From the NCBI GenBank assembly GCA_018679295.1, contig JAHHLP010000488.1, positions 1-8,936 of the forward strand: 8,936 bases of DNA, in the 5' to 3' direction. A program made the translations under genes and the position numbers. This DNA comes from Rhodothermia bacterium (lineage in GTDB: Bacteria; Bacteroidota; Rhodothermia; Rhodothermales; JABDKH01). Shown in pieces: positions 1 through 6,531 of this stretch (positions are counted from its first letter, which is position 1; the number at the start of each line of letters is the position of its first letter). The notes under the pieces were generated by a model that did not search any database, had not been told where the DNA came from, and worked only from the letters and a program-made list of their open reading frames with translations.

Positions 1-1469
1 GCTTCTCCCAGCTGGGTGTCGTAGCCATTGGGCAGACGGCTAATAAAATCGTGGGCGTGAGCAAGTTGCGCGGCGGCTACGATCTCCTCATCGGTTGCAT
101 CGGGAACTCCCAGAGCGATGTTCTCAGCCACGGTCGCAGCGAACAGAGCCGAAGATTGCAGGACGATGCTGATCTGTCCGCGAAGCGAGGCGAGCGTGTA
201 ATCCCGGATGTCTCTTCCGTCGACAGCGACGGTGCCGGCGGTTGGATCGTGCAAGCGGGGCACGAGAGATACCAGTGTCGACTTTCCGTGTCCTGATGGG
301 CCGACGATCGCGACGCGCTGGCCGGCCGGTATCTGAAGATCCACGTCGACGAGATGTTCGCCCTCTCCATCGTACGAGAAGGAGAGGTTGCTGAAGGTGA
401 TCTCGCCCCGCAGCGGCGGAGCATCCTCGGCGTTATCCGCGTCGACCACGGTCGGCGTCTGCGCGAACAACTCCATCACACGTTCACTGGCAGCAGATGC
501 CTTCGCAAGTCGGCTCGAGTACTTGGCGAAGTCCTGCATCGGTTTGAACATCGCCTTGAGGTACGATAGGAAGACCAGTAGTTCACCGGGTGTGAGTCCG
601 CCACGAAGTACCAACACACCCCCATAAAAGAGCACTGCGGCAGTCGAAAGCCCGGTCATCACTTGCACCGATCCCTGTAGCTTGGCAGCCAGACGTCGGA
701 TCTTGACGCCCTCCTTCAGACTTTTCTTGTTCTGCCCCGCGAAAGCGTCGACAAATACTTGCTCGAGCGAGAGCGCCTGCACCGACTCAATGGCGTGAAT
801 CGATTCGGAGGCGGTTGCCGCGATAGCACCCTCGCGTTTCCGCTGATCGCGCGAGGCTCGCTTGATCTTTCGGTTGAGTCGGGTTGCCGGCAGGAAGTAG
901 AGGGGAAGCGACAGTAACGCAACAAACGCGAGCGACGCATTAACCCAGAGCATCAAACCCGCCATGACCACGAATACGAGCACGCTTGCCACGAGCGGCA
1001 TAAGCGCAGTGGTCGTGACTTCCTTGAGCCGACCGATGTCGCCCGTCATTCGGACGATCAGATCGCCGCGACGTGATCCGGTATGAAACGATAGAGGCAG
1101 GCAATGCACGTGCCGGTACAGATCGGCGCGTATTCGCGTAAGTGCCCGGTTTCCGACGAGCGCGAACCCCACCTTGTGCCCGTAGGTCGTGACGGCGCGA
1201 AGGGTGAGGATAACCACCAGCGCGCCACCTGCGAGACCGAGAAGCACGAGAGGATTCGTCGGATACGTGTTGGTTGTCCCGACCCCCAAAACCTCGTCGA
1301 ACACGATCTTTATCGGCCAGGGCTGGAGGGCGCGAAGTACAACACCGGCAAGGAGCGCTGCCAGCGAGCCCGCGATCATCCACCGGTGTGTTCGTAGATA
1401 TGGCCAGAAGTGGGCAATCGTCCGGACAAGGCTCGGCACCGAGTGACGTATGGAAGGGGAACGACTCAT
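1..1469 (-). CDS. ABC exporter, fused permease-ATPase (MsbA-like), 3' end outside window
   Basis: Half-size ABC exporter that would act in the inner membrane as a dimer, moving a lipid-linked or amphipathic substrate. I translated 489 residues; the family is usually 570-600, so about 100 are beyond the left edge. Hydrophobic segments lie near residues 30-48, 73-90, 155-195 and 265-305. The cytoplasmic loop RRGDLIVRMTGDIGRLKEV (133-151) is typical of the family. In the ATPase domain Walker A is GPSGHGKST (390-398), the Q-loop is IVLQ with Gln438, and NGYDTQLGE (481-489) is the segment just before the LSGGQ signature. That signature, Walker B and the H-loop lie outside. The ATG at 1469-1467 overlaps the TGA of the preceding glycosyltransferase (ATGA), so translation is probably coupled; no Shine-Dalgarno is visible. 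Three glycosyltransferase genes upstream in the same operon suggest a glycolipid or oligosaccharide substrate, but this is inference. A multidrug exporter cannot be excluded by sequence alone. Confidence 0.93.
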   Translation of the reverse strand, partial: MSRSPSIRHSVPSLVRTIAHFWPYLRTHRWMIAGSLAALLAGVVLRALQPWPIKIVFDEVLGVGTTNTYPTNPLVLLGLAGGALVVILTLRAVTTYGHKVGFALVGNRALTRIRADLYRHVHCLPLSFHTGSRRGDLIVRMTGDIGRLKEVTTTALMPLVASVLVFVVMAGLMLWVNASLAFVALLSLPLYFLPATRLNRKIKRASRDQRKREGAIAATASESIHAIESVQALSLEQVFVDAFAGQNKKSLKEGVKIRRLAAKLQGSVQVMTGLSTAAVLFYGGVLVLRGGLTPGELLVFLSYLKAMFKPMQDFAKYSSRLAKASAASERVMELFAQTPTVVDADNAEDAPPLRGEITFSNLSFSYDGEGEHLVDVDLQIPAGQRVAIVGPSGHGKSTLVSLVPRLHDPTAGTVAVDGRDIRDYTLASLRGQISIVLQSSALFAATVAENIALGVPDATDEEIVAAAQLAHAHDFISRLPNGYDTQLGE

Positions 1470-2638
1470 GCTGCAACAGAATGAATCATGTGGATCCCCG
1501 CCGACTCAAGGGCTCGGACACCCACCGACCGCCACGTATGGTTGTCGATCACGTAATGCCGTGCTGCGGCGGCCATCTCTGAGGCGTGCATCGGGTCGAC
1601 GTAGATGGAGTGAATAGCCTCAGCCATTCCAGCCACGTCGCCGGGCTCGACAAGCAGCCCCATTTTTCCGTGCGACACCAGTTCCGGAATCTGGCCGCAG
1701 CGTGTGGCTACAAGGGGCACCTCCATGGCCATATACTCGAAGATCTTGAGTGGCGAGAAGTACGATTCGCCTCCTTTCGGGTACGGTGCAACCGCCACGT
1801 CCATCGAGGAGAGAAGACCGGGGATATCCTCATGCGGAACGGCGCCGGTAAATCGCGTTCGGTCCGACACGCCCAGGTCTGCAGCGAGTGCCTCGAGATT
1901 GGTCCGCTCGGGTCCGTCCCCAATAATCATCAGTTGCGAATCGGCGATGCGGTCGCTAACCAGATGCCACGCACGGACCAGGTCGTCCACGCCATGCCAT
2001 GGCTTCAGGCTGCCCACAAACCCCGCCGTGAAGCCGTCGCGTCGCCCGGACCTTCGACTTCGTTTCGGCGGGCGAAAGCGATCGGTGTCGACTCCATTCG
2101 GCACGATGTGAACGGTGTCAATACCCGGCGCCATCGTAAGCACGTAGTCGCGCGCATCCGCCGACACTGCGACCACGGACGTGGCCGCCCGAAATGCGAC
2201 GCGTGATATTCGGCGGGCGAGTTCGGCTCGCGCCAGGTGTCGGTGGCGCTGCTGCTCGTCAACGAGCGGCGCATTCACCTCCAGTATCCCAACGATGGAA
2301 TTGTCGTGAGCATATTCCATTGCGGCATAACTAAATAGGGAATGCCGCTCATATACGACATCAAAATCCTCTTGTCGCCCCAGTGCTTGCCTGAGAACAT
2401 CGTTCATTGCGATGGCGACGGTCTCGCGATCCGCCAGTGCGTCGGACTTCACCTTCAGTCGCTCTAACGAGATTGACTGCAGATCGGAGGGTGGCGGCCC
2501 GCCGGGGCGCGGCGTGAAGGCGGTTACGTCCGCACCGATAGATGCAAAGAAGCGCAGTATCTCCTGCACGTGAATCGAGCAGCCTTTTGACCCGAATACC
2601 GGTACGCCGGGATCCATGCATACGTAGGCGATCCTCAT
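1466..2638 (-). CDS. GT4-family glycosyltransferase
   Basis: Predicted cytoplasmic or membrane-associated retaining glycosyltransferase of the GT-B fold, 390 residues, normal length for GT4. The N-terminus MRIAYVCMDPGVPVFGSKGCS fits the acceptor domain; GSKG is a short glycine-containing loop that often follows the first strand in this family. NGVD (181-184) marks the domain linker. The donor-binding domain starts with GFVGSLKPWHG (206-216), then GDGP (240-243) and SPLKIFEYMA (295-304). That last motif stands where the E-x7-E of classical GT4 enzymes lies; the first Glu is a Tyr (293) and the second is kept (301), a variant common to SPLK-type GT4 enzymes. Start: ATG at 2638-2636 overlaps the upstream stop by ATGA and has a strong Shine-Dalgarno five bases before it. 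Third gene of the operon, ending in another ATGA overlap with the ABC exporter. Donor sugar and acceptor cannot be read from the sequence. Confidence 0.93.
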   Translation of the reverse strand: MRIAYVCMDPGVPVFGSKGCSIHVQEILRFFASIGADVTAFTPRPGGPPPSDLQSISLERLKVKSDALADRETVAIAMNDVLRQALGRQEDFDVVYERHSLFSYAAMEYAHDNSIVGILEVNAPLVDEQQRHRHLARAELARRISRVAFRAATSVVAVSADARDYVLTMAPGIDTVHIVPNGVDTDRFRPPKRSRRSGRRDGFTAGFVGSLKPWHGVDDLVRAWHLVSDRIADSQLMIIGDGPERTNLEALAADLGVSDRTRFTGAVPHEDIPGLLSSMDVAVAPYPKGGESYFSPLKIFEYMAMEVPLVATRCGQIPELVSHGKMGLLVEPGDVAGMAEAIHSIYVDPMHASEMAAAARHYVIDNHTWRSVGVRALESAGIHMIHSVAA

Positions 2639-3873
2639 GCCACCCTCCCCAGAAAGACGCGGCGAGCCGCGGCACCAGGATGTTCGTGCATCACGTGGGA
2701 GAAAAGTCCCCGTAGTTCGGCGCAGGAATTCTCGACGTTGAAGTCCTGTTCGACGCGTTTGCGGGCGTTTCCAGCGAGCTCACATCGAAGCGGTGACTCC
2801 TCCAGCAGCGTAGTCATGGCGGCTGCGAGCGCCCGGGGGTCACGCTGCGGCACCATCAACCCGGTCTCGCCGTGATGAACTATCTCTGGAATTCCCGTTA
2901 CGTCGGTCGACACGCATGGCGTCCCCAGCGCCATCGCCTCCAGCAAGACCGTGGGCAGCCCATCCTGGTTACCGTCGGAGCCGATAACGCAGGGCACGGC
3001 CATGACGGATGCCTTCCGCATCATCGATATGACGTCGGGGCGCGGCCGCGGACCAACAAGACGAACTTTATTCCCCAGCTCAAGCTCTGCGATGCGCTCC
3101 GCCAAAGCGGGACGTTCCTCGCCCTCGCCGATGATGACGCACGAGAAGCGACACCCTTTATGATGCAGAATCGCGCACGCGTCGATGAGCACCTCGAAGC
3201 CCTTCTTCTCGACAAGGCGTCCGACACCCAGAATAAGTGGTGCACGCTCGGCAGGAGACGAGAATCGAAATTCTTCGACATTCAGACCGTTGTAGATTCG
3301 ACGCACCCGTGCGGCATCCTCGTCGAACTTGTCCTTAAGAAATCGGACATTGAAGTCGCTGACCGTCACGGTAAAGGCAGCTTCTCGCAGCTTGTCCGCC
3401 AGGGACGTCTCGTCCACCTCCTCATGAAAGATGTCCTTCGCATGGGCCGTGAAGCTGTACGGAATGTTCGAGATCTGGCTCGCGACCCGGGCGACGTCGG
3501 TTGCGGCACTTGCAAAGTGCGCATGCACGTGCGCTACGCCGTGATCCGCAGCCAGCTCCGAGAGATGGATCGCTTGGAAGACGTCTCGTGCCGGCAGCCG
3601 GCTGGCCCCCTCCAGTGACGCCCAGATGCGCGGAAAGCGCTCCGCCGCCTGTACCAGTCTCCCCCAGAACGCCGTTGCGCGTGAGGGCGTGTCCAGATAG
3701 TGAACCGGAGCGCGAACGTCCGCAAGGATGCTTTGGAAATGCGTGTCGCAAGGCGGGCGCAGCGCGAATATCTCTATGTCGAGTCCGGCGCTCTCATGCG
3801 ACAGAATCTCGTTGACGATGAACGTCTCGGAGTAGCGCGGGTACCGCTTGACGACGTAGCCAATCTTGCTCAT
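2635..3873 (-). CDS. GT4-family glycosyltransferase, WcaL/exopolysaccharide type
   Basis: Predicted GT-B glycosyltransferase of the GT4 family, 412 residues. The N-terminus MSKIGYVVKRYPRYSETFI with NEI following is the signature of the WcaL-like group (colanic acid and other exopolysaccharide enzymes): a PR-x-SETFI-x-x-E motif at residues 12-22. HVHAHFASAA (115-124) and FTAHAKDI (141-148) are the paired acceptor-side motifs of that group. The donor domain has GVGRLVEKKGF (216-226), IIGEGEER (247-254) and DGLPTVLLEAMALGTP (304-319), where Asp304 and Glu312 stand for the E-x7-E pair. The open frame extends to 4011, but those 46 extra residues overlap the upstream gene by 127 bases and match nothing in the family, so I chose the ATG at 3873, 11 bases after the upstream stop. 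Second gene of the operon. The exact sugar linkage is unknown; a role in extracellular glycan assembly is inferred from family and neighbours. Confidence 0.93.
   Translation of the reverse strand: MSKIGYVVKRYPRYSETFIVNEILSHESAGLDIEIFALRPPCDTHFQSILADVRAPVHYLDTPSRATAFWGRLVQAAERFPRIWASLEGASRLPARDVFQAIHLSELAADHGVAHVHAHFASAATDVARVASQISNIPYSFTAHAKDIFHEEVDETSLADKLREAAFTVTVSDFNVRFLKDKFDEDAARVRRIYNGLNVEEFRFSSPAERAPLILGVGRLVEKKGFEVLIDACAILHHKGCRFSCVIIGEGEERPALAERIAELELGNKVRLVGPRPRPDVISMMRKASVMAVPCVIGSDGNQDGLPTVLLEAMALGTPCVSTDVTGIPEIVHHGETGLMVPQRDPRALAAAMTTLLEESPLRCELAGNARKRVEQDFNVENSCAELRGLFSHVMHEHPGAAARRVFLGRVA
2643..2650 (-). promoter_or_regulatory. Shine-Dalgarno site of the second GT4 gene
   Basis: On the minus strand GGGGAGGG ends four bases before the ATG at 2638, with the GGAGG core five bases from the start codon. 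It lies inside the 3' end of the upstream glycosyltransferase gene. It supports this start codon and allows initiation besides ATGA-coupled reinitiation. Confidence 0.65.
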
Positions 3874-3884
3874 ATCGTTTTCTA

Positions 3885-5081
3885 TTAGCCGGTTAGGGCA
3901 AGTGCCGGACTCGCAGTCAATTTCTTGACCTGATCGACAATCGTGTCGAGCCCGCCCATGTTGATGGCAGCACTTGTATCGATCGGTGCCGATTGATCGG
4001 CGGCGATCCAATTCGCGATCCGCTCAGCCGACAGGTCCTCGGGGTGGAGGAGATCGACGAGGTCGCGCGCAGAAAACGCTCTCGCCCGCACGAGTTGCTC
4101 CTTTCGCGGTGATACCCTCGGCACGATCAAGGGTCGCTTTCCGAGTGACAGCAGCTCGAGAACGGTGTTGTATCCACCCATGGCAACGACCCGGGATGCG
4201 GCCCGGTACAGCTGCGTCGGGTCTGTCGAGAACCTGCGTACCGACACGTCCGGGTGAGTGCCGAGCCGTCGTGCGTCCACGTCACTCATGAACGGCCCGG
4301 TCAGGATCATGCCCTTTCGCCGGTTGAGCGCGCACGCCTGAGCGAAGACAGACGCGAGGCGTGCTCCGTCATGCCCTCCGCCGACGATGCACATGTCGGG
4401 GCTTTCCCCCGGGCGAATTTGCGATCCGCGTCCCCCCGGATGGACAATGGGTCGAATGTATCCGGTGAAGACCGTCTTGCGTCGCACGAACTCAGGAAAG
4501 TCGTATGCGCGCACACCGTCAAAGACGTCCCGATCACCGTAGATCCAAACAGCATCATACAGCTCGCGAATGGCCGCAATGTTGTCGTTTCGCGACCATT
4601 CCTGTTGAACATTGTCCGGCGTGTCCAGCACGTCCCGCAAACCGAGCACGCATCTGGTGTAACCGTTGGTTCTGAGTGCGTCGAGAGTAGCGTCCAGTTC
4701 GCCCACCGCTCCGCGCGGCACGTTATCGACTATGAAGACGTCCGGTCGAAACGAGGTCATCGCGGCACGTATCGAATTCGATCGAATCGCGACAAGATCC
4801 GACAGGCCGACGCCCAGTCGCCTTGGCTCATATTTGAGATTGTCGATCTTTGCCAGGGCGGGGAGAAGGAGGGTATCGATACCGTTCGGCATCGAAAAAG
4901 AACCTGCCTCGCGTATGCCGGATATCAACAGTATGTCTGCCGACAACTTCGATCGCAGCGTTTCAGCGATGGCCAGATTGCGACGTAGGTGGCCGAGTCC
5001 GCAGGTGTCGTGAGAGTAGAGCGCGATGCGCAGAGGGAGGTGACGTGCGGTTGTATGCTGGCTGCCGCGTCGTCCGGTCAT
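3885..5081 (-). CDS. MurG-like glycosyltransferase (COG4671-type)
   Basis: Predicted GT-B glycosyltransferase of the GT28/MurG-related class, 398 residues, close to the family length. After an unconserved N-terminal extension of about 16 residues, LRIALYSHDTCGLGHLRRN begins the first Rossmann domain; GLGHLRRNLAIAE (28-40) corresponds to the glycine-rich loop of MurG (GGTGGH). FIVDN (116-120) follows the next strands. The C-terminal domain has VGGGHDGA (233-240), matching the MurG nucleotide-sugar loop, and MGGYNTVLELLSLGKRPLIV (301-320), matching the donor-binding segment. It is not MurG itself: there is no cell-wall gene nearby and the motifs follow the predicted-glycosyltransferase COG4671 type. 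First gene of the operon; the ATG at 5081 is the only Met before the conserved core, with no strong Shine-Dalgarno. It probably initiates or extends the glycan later exported by the ABC protein (inference). Confidence 0.88.
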   Translation of the reverse strand: MTGRRGSQHTTARHLPLRIALYSHDTCGLGHLRRNLAIAETLRSKLSADILLISGIREAGSFSMPNGIDTLLLPALAKIDNLKYEPRRLGVGLSDLVAIRSNSIRAAMTSFRPDVFIVDNVPRGAVGELDATLDALRTNGYTRCVLGLRDVLDTPDNVQQEWSRNDNIAAIRELYDAVWIYGDRDVFDGVRAYDFPEFVRRKTVFTGYIRPIVHPGGRGSQIRPGESPDMCIVGGGHDGARLASVFAQACALNRRKGMILTGPFMSDVDARRLGTHPDVSVRRFSTDPTQLYRAASRVVAMGGYNTVLELLSLGKRPLIVPRVSPRKEQLVRARAFSARDLVDLLHPEDLSAERIANWIAADQSAPIDTSAAINMGGLDTIVDQVKKLTASPALALTG

Positions 5082-5397
5082 TCGACTTTAGCCTGGTGGT
5101 CGGGAAGAAACCACGACGGTCGATGACCGAAGACTCACGTCGTCGAACTGCGCGTCGTGTGCGTTGCGTGGAAAGTAATTGGAGGACGTGCTCCTTGTGC
5201 AGGGAAAGGGTGCATGGAGGCGCGTCGGCTCGCATACTAAACGGGCGCACTACACCGCGAAATTATCGGTCAGAAACGGACGTTCTTAAATGAAAAGCAG
5301 ACGAGGGGGAATCCGGAGACGTCTGCCCGCCATTGAATATTTTGTCTTGACTGATTTCTGATCGCTTCCGCCAGCCCGCCGGCCAACGCATTTCGCT
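5082..5397. promoter_or_regulatory. Divergent intergenic region between glycosyltransferase operon and kinase-like gene
   Basis: This 316-base gap separates two divergent starts, so it must hold the promoters of the glycosyltransferase operon (leftward) and the kinase-like gene (rightward). I find no convincing promoter. A weak leftward pair is possible: GATAAT on the minus strand (5262-5267) with TTTAAG 17 bases upstream (5285-5290). Rightward, TATTTTG (5338-5344) resembles a Bacteroidota -7 box lacking one T, and TTGACT (5347-5352) has no AT-rich partner at the right distance. CACGACG (5112-5118) and CGTCGTG (5153-5159) form a long-spaced inverted repeat that may be chance. No small gene is supported here. 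The rightward start at 5398 has no Shine-Dalgarno. Confidence 0.5.
5297..5326. repeat. Inverted repeat GCAGACG...CGTCTGC upstream of kinase-like gene
   Basis: GCAGACG (5297-5303) and CGTCTGC (5320-5326) are perfect 7-bp inverted arms with a 16-base spacer that is purine-rich (AGGGGG). The arms lie 72 bases before the start at 5398. There is no T-run, so it does not look like a terminator. A dyad operator or a leader hairpin are the two obvious readings; neither is proven. Confidence 0.4.
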
Positions 5398-6132
5398 ATG
5401 CCTATTCCCGTACACATTCTCTGGGTTGACGACTACCATCTCGGTGACCCCTTATTTACACAAAGCCTTGCCCGGCATCTTGCGCTGGTTGAACCGGATT
5501 CTCGTCGCGTACTTGCGGTGCACGGTGGTGGCGAACGCGCGGAACGACTTCTCGAGTTGCGGGGAAGAGAGGTGGTTCGGACCGACGGCGTTCTTCAGAT
5601 CTCCGATGATGAGGACAAAGCGGTCGTGGAACGTGCGCTCCGTGAGGTGAACAAGGATGTGACGGGTGTGCTTACCGAGTTTGGCGTTCCGGCTGTCGGC
5701 ATCCAGGGGAGTGATCGCGGATTGTTGAAGATCGGGAAAGACGGTACGCCTCGGGCCGACAAGTCGGACTGGCTCCTCTCGCTGGTTGATAGCGGATCGG
5801 TGCCGGTCGTCTCATCGCTGGCCGGTGGTGCCGATGGAGCTCAGGAGATTGCGACAGCGGACGCGGTCGTCGCCATCGCGAAGGCACGGGGCTTGGACGA
5901 TTGCCTCGTTGTGGTCTTCCCGCGATCGGGTAGCGCTGGAGTCATCAAAGAGGGTGTACATCAGGCCGAGATTTCGCCAAACCAGCTGCTTGACAACATA
6001 TTTGACGGCCAAAAAGACGGCCTCGATTCGCTCGTCAGAAATGGCTTTTCGGTGCGATTGACGTCTGCCAGACATGCCATTTCGGCAGATCCGGGTCGAT
6101 TTACCCGAGTTTTGGCTGCAAAAACGCCCTGA
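5398..6132 (+). CDS. Amino-acid-kinase-fold protein related to N-acetylglutamate kinase, with degenerate active-site loop
   Basis: Best read as a divergent member of the acetylglutamate kinase (ArgB) branch of the amino acid kinase family, 244 residues, near the usual 250-300. Family-like features: VLAVHGGGERAERL (38-51) holds the HGGG substrate/phosphate loop; VNKDVTGVLTEFGVPAVGIQ (84-103) with GSD matches the VNK...GV-A-G--G-D segment; VPVVSSLA (135-142) and IATADAVVAIAKA (151-163) match the VPV and N-AD---A--A segments, with Asp155 where the catalytic Asp lies; Lys206 may stand for the GGMxPK lysine. What is odd: the first strand and loop, normally K-x-GG, reads HILWVDDYHLG (6-16), with no Lys and two Asp; GGMxPK has become IFDGQKDG. 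It is monocistronic as far as visible and no arg gene adjoins it. It could be a working divergent kinase, a regulatory pseudokinase, or an enzyme with another substrate. The ATG at 5398 has no Shine-Dalgarno. Confidence 0.75.
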   Translation: MPIPVHILWVDDYHLGDPLFTQSLARHLALVEPDSRRVLAVHGGGERAERLLELRGREVVRTDGVLQISDDEDKAVVERALREVNKDVTGVLTEFGVPAVGIQGSDRGLLKIGKDGTPRADKSDWLLSLVDSGSVPVVSSLAGGADGAQEIATADAVVAIAKARGLDDCLVVVFPRSGSAGVIKEGVHQAEISPNQLLDNIFDGQKDGLDSLVRNGFSVRLTSARHAISADPGRFTRVLAAKTP

Positions 6133-6145
6133 ATCGGCTTTTTTT
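6120..6145 (+). terminator. Possible weak terminator after kinase-like gene
   Basis: Five A (6120-6124), then GCC (6126-6128), a seven-base loop and GGC (6136-6138), followed by seven T (6139-6145). The GC stem is only three pairs; the A and T runs can extend it past a bulged C. It begins inside the last codons of the gene. The T-run after a small hairpin is suggestive, but the stem is weak. Confidence 0.3.
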
Positions 6146-6168
6146 GGCGATTTAGTGCGGTTCTCGCC

Positions 6169-6199
6169 TTGACTGCCCGTGCGGGGTGGTGTAAGTTTT
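6169..6199 (+). promoter_or_regulatory. Promoter of the H1-like gene
   Basis: TTGACT (6169-6174) and TAAGTTTT (6192-6199) are separated by 17 bases. As a general sigma-70 reading, TTGACT is a five-of-six match to the -35 box. As a Bacteroidota reading, TTG and TA-n-n-TTT fit the -33 TTG / -7 TAnnTTTG pattern in all but the last base. It lies in the 142-base gap before the H1-like gene, giving a leader of roughly 65-70 bases. Confidence 0.6.
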
Positions 6200-6210
6200 T
6201 CCATTCCCAA

Positions 6211-6224
6211 GCGCCTGCGGGCGC
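6211..6224 (+). promoter_or_regulatory. Small hairpin in the leader of the H1-like gene
   Basis: GCGCC (6211-6215), loop TGCG, GGCGC (6220-6224): five GC pairs with a four-base loop, starting about a dozen bases after the -7 box, so close to the expected 5' end of the transcript. It may stabilise the mRNA. No ligand-binding RNA class is recognised. Confidence 0.35.
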
Positions 6225-6262
6225 ATTTAGACGATTTCCCATTTAAAACCCACGTTGAACTT

Positions 6263-6267
6263 GGAGG
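6263..6267 (+). promoter_or_regulatory. Strong Shine-Dalgarno of the H1-like gene
   Basis: GGAGG with a seven-base spacer to the ATG at 6275. Starts at 5398 and 8638 in this window have no such site, so this gene appears tuned for high translation. It fixes the start codon. Confidence 0.75.
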
Positions 6268-6274
6268 TTAATCC

Positions 6275-6451
6275 ATGAGCAAATTCAGTGAGCTGAAGAA
6301 CTACGTCGACGAGCTCGAAGCTGATTTCGAGAAGTTCTACAGCAAGGCCAACAAAGCTGCCGGCACGCGCGTTCGTAAGGCGATGCAGGATCTCAAGAAG
6401 ATGGCCCAGGACATCCGCGTCGACGTACAGGAGCGGAAGAACAGCATGTAA
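6275..6451 (+). CDS. Histone H1-like (Hc1-type) small DNA-binding protein
   Basis: A 58-residue protein: MSKFSELKNYVDELEADFEK, then FYSKANKAAGTRVRKAMQDL (21-40), then a tail ending VQERKNSM. The NKAAGTRVRKA core (26-36) followed by a helical Lys-rich stretch is the hallmark of the short Hc1-like proteins widespread in Bacteroidota (Pfam histone H1-like Hc1). These keep the core of chlamydial Hc1 but lack its long Lys/Ala-rich tail. By my count it has 13 basic and 10 acidic residues, net about +3, and looks all-helical with likely coiled-coil character. The expected role is nucleoid-associated DNA binding or compaction; this is known for chlamydial Hc1 and only presumed for the short forms. 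The gene is a complete unit: promoter at 6169, leader hairpin, strong Shine-Dalgarno, and an intrinsic terminator 26 bases after the stop. All of this suggests an abundant transcript. Confidence 0.85.
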   Translation: MSKFSELKNYVDELEADFEKFYSKANKAAGTRVRKAMQDLKKMAQDIRVDVQERKNSM

Positions 6452-6477
6452 GGCTGACCCCTTCCCACGACTTTAGA

Positions 6478-6511
6478 GAGCCGCGTCTGCCGATGGACGC
6501 GGCTCTTTTTT
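6478..6511 (+). terminator. Intrinsic terminator of the H1-like gene
   Basis: Perfect 10-bp stem GAGCCGCGTC (6478-6487) / GACGCGGCTC (6496-6505), eight-base loop TGCCGATG, then six T (6506-6511). The A before the stem can pair with the first T. This is a strong rho-independent terminator. It sits only 20 bases before the likely start of the next gene, and an alternative ATG of that gene (6493) is inside its loop. Confidence 0.93.
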
Positions 6512-6531
6512 GTCCAGGCATTCTTGCAGGA

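Noticed and set aside
390..440. Possible second gene or frameshift in the exporter between membrane and ATPase parts
   Set aside because: I translated the frame continuously from 1469 to 3 without a stop; the linker and ATPase domain follow in the same frame.
940..1476. 178-residue minus-strand open frame overlapping the ABC exporter start
   Set aside because: Frame-shifted shadow of the exporter; the exporter frame gives transmembrane helices and Walker A, this one gives Arg/Ser-rich sequence.
1586..2206. 206-residue plus-strand open frame antisense to the second GT4 gene
   Set aside because: It is rich in Arg and His, has no recognisable motif, and lies wholly opposite a glycosyltransferase with clear motifs. 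It is a high-GC antisense shadow.
2872..3618. 248-residue plus-strand open frame antisense to the WcaL-like gene
   Set aside because: No family motif, and the opposite strand carries an unmistakable GT4 enzyme.
3874..4011. 46-residue N-terminal extension of the WcaL-like glycosyltransferase
   Set aside because: It would overlap the upstream gene by 127 bases and its Cys/Arg-rich sequence does not fit the family; MSKIGYVVKRYPRYSETF is the natural N-terminus.
4254..4988. 244-residue plus-strand open frame antisense to the MurG-like gene
   Set aside because: No recognisable domain; opposite a well-supported gene.
5346..5375. Promoter for the kinase-like gene starting with TTGACT at 5347
   Set aside because: The -10 position 17-20 bases downstream is GC-rich (TTCCGCCAGC) with no TA-containing box.
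6493..6531. Upstream ATG giving 13 more residues to the SGNH-TPR protein
   Set aside because: The codon is in the loop of a strong terminator hairpin and has no ribosome site; the extra residues do not add to the membrane anchor.
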